From contig NZ_GG665866.1 of NCBI RefSeq assembly GCF_000160115.1, positions 310,001 to 374,000 of the forward strand: 64,000 nucleotides of DNA. The letters are read 5' to 3'. The notes beneath the pieces were generated by a model. It was not told where the DNA came from, did no database searches, and saw only the letters and a program-made list of their open reading frames with translations. Of the stretch, positions 56,271-64,000 are shown piece after piece (positions within the stretch are counted from its first letter, which is position 1; every line of letters starts with the position of its first letter). This stretch comes from Shuttleworthella satelles DSM 14600 (GTDB lineage Bacteria; Bacillota; Clostridia; Lachnospirales; Lachnospiraceae). Both the position numbers and the translations under genes were made by a program.

Positions 56271-56708
56271 TTAGCAAAGCTTTTCGCCCTTAATTGGCGG
56301 GATACTGAAAAATGTATCTCCTATCTTTACTCTCGCATAAAGTATTCCATCTTTATAAACATATCCATCAAAGGAAGGATACCCATCCAATGTCTCGAGT
56401 ACTTCATCCGGTAAATAACTAGGATCATAATCTCTTAATGCAGCTGACCCCTTCACTCGCTCTGTTACTTTCGCATTGATTTCTTTTTCATACTTTGCGT
56501 AAAACTCACTCCGGTTTGTTTCGTAAAGCGAGAGATCGCCTTCATCGATTTTATAGTACCTGTCATATTCAGCAATCCAAGCAACATAAACGCATAGCAT
56601 ATATTCTTTTATCTCAGGACAATAAACTATTTTAAAATAATGTTCACTATCGATTATTTTGTTTTCTATGGTTATTTCCCCTGTATACATTCTCCTACCA
56701 TTCCCCAT
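56271..56708 (-). CDS. Hypothetical protein
   Basis: A 145-residue protein rich in Tyr, Asp and Glu (FKIVYCPEIKEYMLCVYVAW; LPDEVLETLDGYPSFDGYVY). Looks like a small antitoxin or immunity-type protein by size and composition only. An in-frame ATG at 56690 is an alternative start. AT-rich relative to housekeeping genes. Confidence 0.5.
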   Translation of the reverse strand: MGNGRRMYTGEITIENKIIDSEHYFKIVYCPEIKEYMLCVYVAWIAEYDRYYKIDEGDLSLYETNRSEFYAKYEKEINAKVTERVKGSAALRDYDPSYLPDEVLETLDGYPSFDGYVYKDGILYARVKIGDTFFSIPPIKGEKLC

Positions 56709-56738
56709 ATTACAAATACTAATTAAAGACCATCCTAT

Positions 56739-57250
56739 ATGATTTTTCCTGAATCCAAAAATGTCTCTATCTTGGTTGCAATCGGGGTAGATCAGGATGA
56801 GTACCGCGATATCCTGGAGGCTGCCGAAGGCATGAAGGAGGACCGCGAACGTTGGAAGAACTTCCTTTTATGGTTGAAGGAACGCGGTCTATCCGGCGTC
56901 AAACTATTCGTTGGTGACAAGAAAGTCGAGGATAGCATTGAAGAAACCCTTACATTTATCGATTTCCCAAGTCAACACTGGACCGGGATCTGCACTTCAT
57001 ATTATCTAAACCGGGAGATCAGGCGACGGGCCAGACCGATTGGAGCCTTTCCAGATGAAAATAGCGCCTTGATGCTTGTCTGCGCCAGACTTCGGCATGT
57101 AGCCAGTTCTGACTGGGGCATCAAGTGTTACATGAACATAGATCACCTCCGTGAGATGGATGCTGCTCTGGATGATACACTGGCCGGGTAATAGCCGCAT
57201 ACTGAGTGGTCAAAGATGAATTTGCGAAAGAACCTTGCCACCACGAAGGT
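56739..57250 (+). pseudogene. IS256-family transposase remnant with internal deletion
   Basis: The frame 56739-57191 joins two separate parts of a Mutator/IS256 transposase. The first is VSILVAIGVDQDEYRDILEA and LLWLKERGLSGVKLFVGDK, including the catalytic Asp region. The second is the C-terminal LNREIRRRARPIGAFPDENS and SALMLVCARLRHVASSDW. About 150 middle residues are missing. Translation through 57250 shows further terminal motif NLRKNLATT. Confidence 0.85.
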
Positions 57251-57268
57251 TCCTAAAAATCCACGTTT

Positions 57269-58156
57269 TTATTTCCAGTACCCATCTTGCGGATTCCATT
57301 CAATAACTGGTTCGTATACATGAGTCAGGAGTGGTGTAACAAATATTTTAATCCGAGTCATTGCATCATTCATGGGAATCTGAATCAAAGCCTTTTTCTT
57401 TTTCAGGAACGAGTTCCACCTAGTCTGATGCATAGGATCATGGAGGAAATCATCGCTGAATGCAGCTGTGTCCATAGTCATTTGGGTTTTTCGGTTCGTG
57501 AATGTTTCCCTGACGGCATTGTGCAACTCTTCATAGCTGAATGAATACTTTTGTGACAGCACATAAATATCATAGAAATCTTTGTAACGGCTGTTCAGGA
57601 AACCGTTTTTGACGATTGCTTCCAGCTTCTCAGCAATCGAAGATTCCAGAGAATAAGCATTCACCTTAGGAGCTTCCATATCCAGGATCACAGGAAATTC
57701 CATCTCTATGGCATCCGGGTAAATCACATCACCAAAGCCGATATCAATTCCGATCGGAATCCTTGTCCGGTCCAGGTAAGCGACTGCCGAGATATGCAGT
57801 CCATGATACTCTTTAAATTCAGTGATATCTTCCACCGAAATGGAATCAAGATCAAAAACAAGGGAATCATCAATATCCTGCGCTAATATATCACGGAAGA
57901 CAGACTTCATTTTCTCGGCACTGTTTGAGATACATCTGGCCAGAAGATCAACATCTGTCGTGGCACGCTCATATTTTCTGTCGAAGATGGCATATAGAAA
58001 GATGCCGCCTTTCAGGACAAAATGGCCGGCATAGGGAGATACTGAGATCCGGTATATCGCCCGTTCAAGACCATAGTAGACAAGTGCAGCCTGAAATGTA
58101 CAGCCGGAGCTTACGGCGAAATTCTTCAGCTTTGCCTTGACAGAATCTGCATTCAT
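57269..58156 (-). CDS. AbiEii-type nucleotidyltransferase toxin
   Basis: A 295-residue toxin of the AbiEii/AbiGii family. Nucleotidyltransferase motifs HFVLKGGIFLYAI and ATTDVDLLAR are complete. Family members (MenT-like) add nucleotides to tRNA 3' ends or other targets, giving phage abortive infection. It overlaps the AbiEi gene by four bases (ATGA), the usual arrangement. Confidence 0.9.
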   Translation of the reverse strand: MNADSVKAKLKNFAVSSGCTFQAALVYYGLERAIYRISVSPYAGHFVLKGGIFLYAIFDRKYERATTDVDLLARCISNSAEKMKSVFRDILAQDIDDSLVFDLDSISVEDITEFKEYHGLHISAVAYLDRTRIPIGIDIGFGDVIYPDAIEMEFPVILDMEAPKVNAYSLESSIAEKLEAIVKNGFLNSRYKDFYDIYVLSQKYSFSYEELHNAVRETFTNRKTQMTMDTAAFSDDFLHDPMHQTRWNSFLKKKKALIQIPMNDAMTRIKIFVTPLLTHVYEPVIEWNPQDGYWK

Positions 58157-58740
58157 GAAACAAGCACCTCCAGATAAGTTCTTACAATCGATTCGCAGCG
58201 CAGCATTTTGGCATAGGTATACAGCCGATCGATCTGCCGGTCCTGCCTTTTCAGATAATTGCGTAGAACCTCTGACGTTTCCTCGATTCCTATCTTGTTA
58301 CGGTAGTAAATGATATCAACGACAGTCTTTTCGATATCAAAGATGCGGAAGGAATCGCCGCCCTCAGTAATCTCAGTAACACCGGTGTCCATACGGGAAG
58401 GATCAAAATAGAATATCTTGATTTCCGGCCAGCTGGGAAGGGTACTGACTTTCTTTTTCCGATCGATCGCAATATCGACTACATCCGGAAGGAAATTAGT
58501 AAGCCCATAATATCGGGCGGCACTCATTAGGCAGATCACACCATCCGGAACATATGCAGCAGCGTTAATAAAATCATTCTCATCGCCTTTATATGAGAGG
58601 TTTTCGTATGTGGTCCTGTTAATGCGGTGCAGCTGACCGTTTTCTTCCATCCGGCCGATCTTATAGTAAGAATAACCCCTGTCTTTCAGCTCACCGGTCG
58701 TGTAGTATTTCTGATTTTCCTCAAGCGCGATCACAACCAT
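58153..58740 (-). CDS. AbiEi-type antitoxin
   Basis: A 195-residue antitoxin and repressor. An N-terminal winged helix (YYTTGELKDRGYSYYKIGRM and EENGQLHRINRTTYENL) binds operator DNA in the family; the C-terminal domain counters the toxin. Strong ribosome site AAGGAGG before the start; exact start codon (GTG 58743, ATG 58740 or GTG 58734) is uncertain. Forms a type IV toxin-antitoxin system with the downstream gene. Confidence 0.88.
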   Translation of the reverse strand: MVVIALEENQKYYTTGELKDRGYSYYKIGRMEENGQLHRINRTTYENLSYKGDENDFINAAAYVPDGVICLMSAARYYGLTNFLPDVVDIAIDRKKKVSTLPSWPEIKIFYFDPSRMDTGVTEITEGGDSFRIFDIEKTVVDIIYYRNKIGIEETSEVLRNYLKRQDRQIDRLYTYAKMLRCESIVRTYLEVLVS

Positions 58741-58894
58741 CACCTCCTTGTTTCGGAGTATACATAATCCTGATAAGAATTTTAATTAAATTCGGTAGAT
58801 AAAAATAATTGCAGAAAATAATTGAAAATATAGATAGGAAGTTCCGAGAACCATACCGGTCTTAAATGCCAGACAGCTACGGCAGGGCGATGAA

Positions 58895-59227
58895 ACGTAC
58901 GGGCACAATGGTACTTCTGTCCAGCCACAGCCCCGGATGGAACCGGGATCACGCAATGGGGACAGCTGCATCTATTCCCCAACGGTAACAATGGTTCCAA
59001 TGACGACGTCAATCAAGAAACCGCATCTGAAATCACATTATATTCTCAAGTTTTCAGATTTCATCCGGTATCGGTCGATGGTGGAGGCGGAGCAGGTGCA
59101 GACCATCGACAAGGATCGATTGATCCATCGGATCGGACATCTGGATGCCAGGGATATTGCAGGAATCAAAGAAGCCGTGAGGAATTATTTCGGCTTCGAT
59201 ATTCCTGATTGTATCGAGGCTCCGTGA
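58895..59227 (+). pseudogene. MazF/PemK-like endoribonuclease remnant, frameshifted
   Basis: The C-terminal frame gives IYSPTVTMVPMTTSIKKPHL, then VEAEQVQTIDKDRLIHRIGH and YFGFDIPDCIEAP, matching MazF/PemK toxins. The N-terminal half (about 58895-58960) continues only in another frame (MKRTGTMVLLSSHSPGW). No intact antitoxin was seen nearby. Confidence 0.65.
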
Positions 59228-59290
59228 ACTATGAAAATTCAATAGTAGTCTAACATTATTTACGTTACCCCAGGGTTTTATTCATAGCCT

Positions 59291-59497
59291 TTATATTGAT
59301 TTTCGTCTAACCATTTCAGCCATTTTAAGGGCCTCTTGAGCTTGATATGAATTTTCTCCATACCTTTGCTTTATATCTTCAATTCTTTCTTCGATAGTTA
59401 CTACATCTCCTGAAGGATCTGTTGTAATATCCATATAATTCAACAACCTAAGCTCAGCCGAATCATAATCTTCTTGAGGGATGCCATGATAGTACAC
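59291..59497 (-). CDS. Hypothetical short protein, possibly a fragment
   Basis: A 68-residue frame (MYYHGIPQEDYDSAELRLLN to ALKMAEMVRRKSI) of soluble helical character. It starts without a convincing ribosome site and may be the tail of a larger toxin or immunity-type gene. Confidence 0.4.
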   Translation of the reverse strand: MYYHGIPQEDYDSAELRLLNYMDITTDPSGDVVTIEERIEDIKQRYGENSYQAQEALKMAEMVRRKSI

Positions 59498-59632
59498 TTC
59501 TTTCTTCCGTAGTTTTCCCCCTTCTTCTGCATTTTCAAAATCTTACTGTTTGGGGGTGCGGAGTTCTTCTCTATAGTCTGTCTCTTCTAAGATCTGCCTG
59601 ACAGGATTCTCGGTTTACAATTCAGCTTCAGA

Positions 59633-60154
59633 TTAATCTTTCAAGAGTATTTCTTCAAATTCTTCCGCTGATACCAGCATAGAAAGAAACTCTTTAAAAC
59701 TATTGGCAAGTACTTGAATTTCATAATCATATTCTTGAAAACATGCCGATACTTTAGGCTCTTCACCTTCTCCGCATTCACGATAATCTAAATAAATCAT
59801 TTCATGCCCACCTGATTCTGTATCGGCAATGATAACACCAATATCTCGTGGGTATCCCCATTCTTTAAACCAAAACTCATTACCATATTGACCAAAAAGG
59901 GAGTTCTTTTTGGTACTTCCTATTCCTAAAAAACCTGTAATACCAATTTCACTCACTTCATTTCTTTTGGGATTTCCCTTTATCCAATACTTTTTTATTG
60001 GTTTCCCACCATTTTGAATTTTCATAAGCTCAATATAAGTTTTAGGGAACTTATATCCCAGCTCCTTTTCACTGAATGTAATCATTTCATCCGTAAGTGA
60101 TTCTTCCACATAGTTTTCGGTATAATATTTGCTCGTTTCCCAAAAGTTTTCCAT
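59633..60154 (-). CDS. SMI1/KNR4-family protein
   Basis: A 173-residue protein with the SMI1/KNR4 fold: ITFSEKELGYKFPKTYIELM then KIQNGGKPI, and the conserved Trp/Gly region GQYGNEFWFKEWGYPRDIGV. In bacteria such proteins commonly serve as immunity to polymorphic toxins. No partner toxin is intact nearby. Confidence 0.85.
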   Translation of the reverse strand: MENFWETSKYYTENYVEESLTDEMITFSEKELGYKFPKTYIELMKIQNGGKPIKKYWIKGNPKRNEVSEIGITGFLGIGSTKKNSLFGQYGNEFWFKEWGYPRDIGVIIADTESGGHEMIYLDYRECGEGEEPKVSACFQEYDYEIQVLANSFKEFLSMLVSAEEFEEILLKD

Positions 60155-60282
60155 GGTAACCCTCTTAGAAATTCAAATTTATCTGGCTCCATTATATCAA
60201 TATATTCATCGTCACCTAATCACTTTTCATGTGACCGTCCTATAAATTTTTCAATTTCTGATACTCCTATTGGGCGCCTATC

Positions 60283-60468
60283 TTATTTCAAAAGCTTTTT
60301 TATTTCCTTGTCATTCTGCTTTGTAAAGTCAGAAAGTTCATAGGATCGTATACGTTCCTTAACCATGTTAGAAACAACAAATCCATTCTTAACAAGTGCT
60401 GCAAGTCGGTTAATAACGGTCTTATTGGTTACATTAAGATCTTTACTAACTTCAATATCACATACCAA
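60283..60468 (-). pseudogene. Fic-family protein, C-terminal fragment
   Basis: A 61-residue frame with the winged-helix end TVINRLAALVKNGFVVSNMV and KERIRSYELSDFTKQNDKE, as at the C-terminus of many Fic/DOC proteins. The catalytic HPFxxGNG part is absent. Confidence 0.6.
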
Positions 60469-60509
60469 ACATGGTCATAAATAACCACTATTTCACAGTA
60501 TACAAATGA

Positions 60510-60658
60510 TTATTTTAGAATCGAGCCCATCACTGTACTCACAAGATATCCAAATCCAACCGCTGCAACTGCACCTACAGCAAGGGAACTGATAACCTTC
60601 GCAATGATTTTACCGACGCTTTCTTTTTTTCTATTGCAATACCGTCACTCTTTCCCAT
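60510..60658 (-). pseudogene. Small hydrophobic protein, frameshifted at a poly-A run
   Basis: ATG at 60658 behind AGGAGGG begins MGKSDGIAIEKK. After a run of seven A (minus strand) the sensible frame is ESVGKIIAKVISSLAVGAVA then AVGFGYLVSTVMGSILK. Eight A would join them into a 49-residue protein. It lies 103 bases after another small frame and may be a second bacteriocin-like or immunity peptide. Confidence 0.5.
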
Positions 60659-60761
60659 TTTGAAATCACCCTCCTCTACACTCACAATGTAGCCACAACA
60701 AGCGTTAGCTAAGCATTCTCAATCCATACTTGCTGTAGCATACTGTATTTTCAGTTGAAAA

Positions 60762-60974
60762 TCAGAGCTGCGAAGCTGCTGAACCTGCCCATGCACCAGC
60801 TTTTGCTGCTGTCACAGCCTTTGTTGCGGTACCGATGCCCTGAAGATCGATATACTTATCGTTGCATATCTCGTCTTTCATTACTTTGTAAATGTCTTCG
60901 TCAGTAAGCAAACCAAGTTCATTCTCCATAACACCCTGAACATTCTTCAAATCTTTCACAATGTGCAAGCCCAC
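60762..60974 (-). CDS. Small bacteriocin-like peptide frame
   Basis: A 54 to 70-residue product depending on start (ATG at 60929 or GTG at 60959 or 60974). An acidic leader-like half (MENELGLLTDEDIYKVMKDE) with a Cys leads to a Gly/Ala-rich end (TAAKAGAWAGSAASQL). There is no clear double-Gly cleavage site. The 5' end abuts a short palindrome (CCCAC..GTGGG, 60970-60987) next to aroK, and could be truncated. Confidence 0.45.
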   Translation of the reverse strand: MGLHIVKDLKNVQGVMENELGLLTDEDIYKVMKDEICNDKYIDLQGIGTATKAVTAAKAGAWAGSAASQL

Positions 60975-61027
60975 TTTTGATGTGGGAAGTTTGAGTTAAT
61001 CTCTCTTGCGTATAAGCCCAAAACTTT

Positions 61028-61777
61028 TTAATCCCCCTTGCGCTCTCCGTTCTTACTTTTGCGCTCCGCTCTGAGTCTTTGGTCGGTCTTGGGTCGCTTT
61101 TGTGTTCTATCCCCGGTTGCTCTGCTTTCACCGGATCCCCATCCCTGGCCCTGTTTTAGATCTTGCGCTCCGGCTCCTCGGATCCCGTCTTTTCGCCTTC
61201 CTCCCCCGGGCTCCCTGATCTCAGTTTTTTCTCTGCTTTGTTCACGATTTTGCTCTTGGACATAGCCCCGCTTTGTCATACGGCGGACAATTTCATCCAC
61301 CACCATGCGAACGGTCCGCCGATTGACGGAAACCCTCTCGTCACAGGCCTTCTCATAATAGGGCATTCGCTCTCTTATCAGTCCGGAAATGCCCTTGATC
61401 GTCTTCTTCCCCTGCAGGAGCGGTCGGGAGGTATCCTTCTCCACCCTCCTTAAGATGACATAGGGCGAGGCGGTCAGGAGAATGCAGATTCCGTTCTCCT
61501 TCATAATGCGGATATTCTCCTGACGCATGGGAACACCTCCGCCGCAGGAGATAATCTGATGTTTGCCCTCTGATATTCTCGCCAGGGTCTCAGACTCAAT
61601 CCGTCGAAATTCCTCCTCGCCCCTCTCGGCAAAAATCTGCGCGACGGGCATTCCCTGCTCTCGCACAATCATCGAATCTATATCCACAAGCTCCCAGCCG
61701 ATCCGCCTGCGCAGGGCGCGTGCAATCGTCGATTTCCCAACTCCCATGAAACCGACCAGATAGAGATTCTTAATCAT
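61028..61777 (-). CDS. aroK: Shikimate kinase with long basic tail
   Basis: Phosphorylates shikimate in aromatic amino acid synthesis. P-loop LVGFMGVGKSTIARALRRRI, shikimate-binding DIDSMIV, GGGVPMR, and lid TSRPLLQGKK are all present by residue 125. Normal length is about 170; residues 172-249 are an extra, highly basic, Gly/Arg/Lys/Glu-rich segment without fold. Overlaps aroD by eight bases, so the two are coupled. Confidence 0.92.
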   Translation of the reverse strand: MIKNLYLVGFMGVGKSTIARALRRRIGWELVDIDSMIVREQGMPVAQIFAERGEEEFRRIESETLARISEGKHQIISCGGGVPMRQENIRIMKENGICILLTASPYVILRRVEKDTSRPLLQGKKTIKGISGLIRERMPYYEKACDERVSVNRRTVRMVVDEIVRRMTKRGYVQEQNREQSREKTEIREPGGGRRKDGIRGAGAQDLKQGQGWGSGESRATGDRTQKRPKTDQRLRAERKSKNGERKGD

Positions 61778-62552
61778 TCTGGTCCTCCGGTGCGGAATAG
61801 CGGTGCAAAATCTCCATGACCGTCCTCACATCCTCAATCGGAAACTGCCCCGGCGCCGATGAGGCGCCCATCGAGGCGAAGGTGACGCAAGAGCCGAAGA
61901 GTTCGCCTCCGACGCGTGAAATCGCCCCCAGCCGTCCCATGGCCATGGAAATCAGAGGCGTCTGCGTATTTTCAGAGAAGGTAGACGAAGCGTCCAGAAG
62001 ATGGAGGACATCCCCGCTGCTGTGAGGCATGACAGCGATCTTGACCAGGTCTGCCCCGCTCTCCTCCATGGTCAGCAATGTTGAAATCAGATCCATGGCG
62101 GAGGGAGTTTTGTGAAAATCATGCTGACTTGCAATCACTCTGGCGCCTTCCCTCTGCAGCGAGGAGATCAGGTCCTTTTCTCCCTCTTTCTTAAAGAAGT
62201 ACTCCACATCGATCAGGTCTGCCACATGGGAGGTTGCGACCGCCATCAGACTCTTGGCAAATGCCTTCTCGTCCAGTCTGGCTCTCCCCCCCTGGCTGCT
62301 GGTGCGCAGGGTCGCAAGGAGAATGCAATTCTCACAAACAGGTTTTAAATCCATAAGCAGCTGGCGGATCACATTGGTATTGGCCGGATCCTCAAGGTAG
62401 TCCAGACGCCACTCGATCATCTGAACGCCCGCCGAAACCAGACGCCTTGCTTCCGCAAGAATCGCCTCCGGGGCAGACTCTGTCACGGAAACACAGATCA
62501 CCGGAACTCCTTTTCCCAAGGCGATATCTTTGATCACAAGCTCTCTACTCAT
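61770..62552 (-). CDS. aroD: Type I 3-dehydroquinate dehydratase
   Basis: Third step of the shikimate pathway. The 260-residue barrel has EWRLDYLEDP, the His of QHDFHKTPSAM, and the Schiff-base Lys in GADLVKIAVMPHS; the end carries SMGASSAPGQFPIEDV. Same direction and coupled to aroK; aroE is divergent. Confidence 0.96.
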   Translation of the reverse strand: MSRELVIKDIALGKGVPVICVSVTESAPEAILAEARRLVSAGVQMIEWRLDYLEDPANTNVIRQLLMDLKPVCENCILLATLRTSSQGGRARLDEKAFAKSLMAVATSHVADLIDVEYFFKKEGEKDLISSLQREGARVIASQHDFHKTPSAMDLISTLLTMEESGADLVKIAVMPHSSGDVLHLLDASSTFSENTQTPLISMAMGRLGAISRVGGELFGSCVTFASMGASSAPGQFPIEDVRTVMEILHRYSAPEDQND

Positions 62553-62702
62553 ATTCTTCCCCCCCCTGCTCTAACCTGTCAGCTCTTTTAGATTTTCCCC
62601 CGTCGCGCCTTCCTCATCCGTTGAAGACACCTTCTCAAACAGACGCTTTGCGGTTAGATCCATCATAAAACAAGCTTCTTCTCTCTGCAATTCCCATACA
62701 TC

Positions 62703-62735
62703 TTTATATGAATTTCCCCTGCAAATTCATATAAA
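62703..62735. promoter_or_regulatory. Perfect 13-bp inverted repeat before aroE
   Basis: TTTATATGAATTT (62703-62715) and AAATTCATATAAA (62723-62735) with a seven-base centre. A second palindrome TTCGATCGAA lies at 62752-62761. Together they make the 279-base gap between aroD and aroE a likely control region for the divergent shikimate genes. Confidence 0.6.
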
Positions 62736-62831
62736 TCACCCATATGCATGATTCGATCGAAATCGCGTGCGAATTGAATTGCTTCATCCGGATCACATAC
62801 GAATTGCCCAATCCATACAAGGCGTTGTAAA

Positions 62832-63737
62832 ATGCCTATCATGAATACAAATTTTCACATGCATAAAAATATTGTTCCGTCGATCTCCGGCCGGACCCGT
62901 CTGGCCTGCCTCCTGGGCCACCCGGTAGCTCACTCCATGAGTCCGGCCATGCACAATCTCGCCGCCCAAATCTGCCATGAAGACCTGGCCTATCTGGCTT
63001 TCGACACAGACGCCGATCATCTTCCCCTCCTCCTCGATGCCTTAAAAGAGATGAATTTCCTGGGCGCCAACCTGACCATGCCTTTAAAGACAGCGGTCAT
63101 TCCCTGTCTGGATGAACTCTCTTTGGCCTCCCGCCTCTGTCATTCCGTCAATACCATTGTCAATGACGGGGGACGGCTCATCGGCCACAGCACAGACGGG
63201 ATCGGATACCTTGACTCCCTGCGCGATGTCGGCTTTGACATCACCGGCAAGACCATGACACTCCTCGGGGCCGGCGGAGCCGCCCGCTCGATTCTGGTCC
63301 AGGCAGCCTTAGACGGCATCCAAGAGATTCGGGTCTTTAAGCGCCGCAACCAGACCTTCGAGGCAAGCCACAGCTTCCTGGCGCAAGTTGAGAGGGAGAC
63401 GGGGACTCCCATTCGGCTTCTGGATATTGCCGATTCAAAGGCTCTGGCCCGATCCATTGCCGGCAGTCAGCTTCTGACCAACGCGACCAGTGTGGGCATG
63501 GCGGAGGATCCGCGCAGCCTGGTCGACGCGGACCTCATGCACCCGGGACTCTTCGTCTCCGATATCATTTACCATCCCCTGACCACCCCCCTCCTGGCCC
63601 GGGCTAAGGAGAGAGGTCTGGCACATGCCAACGGACTCTACATGCTTCTCTTTCAGGGCGCGGCCTCCTTCAAGCTCTGGACCGGCAGGGACATGCCCGT
63701 CGAACAGATCCGATCCCTTTTTACGGAGGCGACCTGA
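62832..63737 (+). CDS. aroE: Shikimate dehydrogenase
   Basis: Reduces 3-dehydroshikimate with NADPH. The 301-residue protein shows substrate-site LLGHPVAHSMSPAMHN, catalytic Lys in NLTMPLKTA, and cofactor loop MTLLGAGGAARSIL. NADP-type basic cluster FKRRN follows. Some extended members use quinate and NAD. The ribosome site is weak (AAGG). Confidence 0.95.
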   Translation: MPIMNTNFHMHKNIVPSISGRTRLACLLGHPVAHSMSPAMHNLAAQICHEDLAYLAFDTDADHLPLLLDALKEMNFLGANLTMPLKTAVIPCLDELSLASRLCHSVNTIVNDGGRLIGHSTDGIGYLDSLRDVGFDITGKTMTLLGAGGAARSILVQAALDGIQEIRVFKRRNQTFEASHSFLAQVERETGTPIRLLDIADSKALARSIAGSQLLTNATSVGMAEDPRSLVDADLMHPGLFVSDIIYHPLTTPLLARAKERGLAHANGLYMLLFQGAASFKLWTGRDMPVEQIRSLFTEAT

Positions 63738-63778
63738 GTTCTGTCGACGATGACTGCGGAGATCGGGAGCTCTTTCTC

Positions 63779-64000
63779 CTACAGGGCCGCGTGAATGATC
63801 TGATAGAATTCCTCATAGGTCTCAATCGCCGGATACTGGGGATAGTCCCTTTTTATCTGGTCGGTCGTTCGAAAGAGAATTCCCAGGGAAGAGGCCGCAA
63901 TCATATCCAGATCATTGAAGCTGTCGCCGGCCGCGATGGTATCAAAGCCCATCTCCTGCAATTTGCGGACGGTGATCAGCTTGGAGGGCTTGCAGCGCAT
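63779..64000 (-). CDS. thrH: HAD phosphatase, ThrH-like, C-terminal part (gene runs off the window)
   Basis: The visible 73 residues include CKPSKLITVRKLQEMGFDTI and AAGDSFNDLDMIAA, the HAD motif III/IV Lys and Asp pair, and the end LFRTTDQIKRDYPQYP. This arrangement matches ThrH (phosphoserine phosphatase / homoserine phosphotransferase). The N-terminal nucleophile lies beyond the window. Convergent with aroE. Confidence 0.8.
   Translation of the reverse strand: MRCKPSKLITVRKLQEMGFDTIAAGDSFNDLDMIAASSLGILFRTTDQIKRDYPQYPAIETYEEFYQIIHAAL

Overview
The window looks like chromosome from a Clostridia member of the Bacillota, most likely Lachnospiraceae. Signs of this are AddAB in place of RecBCD, a CIRCE operator, Shine-Dalgarno sequences on most genes, a MetA of the acetyl-transferring type, a fused giant acyl-CoA dehydratase activase and a TAXI-type TRAP transporter. 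The taxonomic call is inference from gene content; no rRNA is present.

Layout. 1-5.4 kb: start of glmM, a TAXI-TRAP uptake pair, a sigma-like regulator and a secreted nuclease. 5.5-11.1 kb: arginine biosynthesis, with argJ-argB-argD on the minus strand and argG divergent. 11.2-13.6 kb: a LytTR/GHKL two-component system with an apparent frameshift in the kinase, then a 15-residue reading frame and a strong terminator. 13.6-26.0 kb: one long minus-strand operon that is the most interesting part of the window. It reads methyltransferase, three small hydrophobic precursor-like peptides, an attenuator-like hairpin, M50 protease, ThiF/E1-like protein, YcaO, second M50 protease, cysteine-rich protein, class III aminotransferase, short-chain dehydrogenase, tiny membrane protein and an ABC exporter. 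This is a candidate ribosomally made, post-translationally modified peptide (RiPP) system that I do not recognise as a described class.

26.2-53.2 kb is mostly housekeeping: glnS with a rhomboid-like protein, the acyl-CoA dehydratase activase, htpG under a CIRCE operator, a YgjP-type peptidase, an AraC regulator, addA-addB, metA, ligA, an RluF-type pseudouridine synthase and a YesL-type membrane protein, ending at tRNA-Arg(CCG). 53.2-61.0 kb, next to the tRNA, is a decayed accessory region: IS3 and IS256 remnants, a truncated ferredoxin-like gene, MATE efflux, a complete AbiEi/AbiEii toxin-antitoxin pair, a broken MazF/PemK-like gene, a SMI1/KNR4 protein, a Fic fragment and a second pair of small bacteriocin-like reading frames. 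61.0-64.0 kb holds aroK, aroD, aroE and the end of a ThrH-like HAD phosphatase gene.

Reading of the RiPP operon. The three small genes share an acidic leader motif and end in hydrophobic, small-residue-rich cores. The YcaO and ThiF-like proteins would modify backbone positions. The two M50 proteins carry N-terminal domains that could bind leaders and would cleave in the membrane. Methyltransferase, aminotransferase and dehydrogenase would tailor the product, and the ABC pair would export it or give immunity. The adjacent LytTR system, with its own direct-repeat operator, may be the regulator. The order of steps and the product chemistry cannot be read from sequence.
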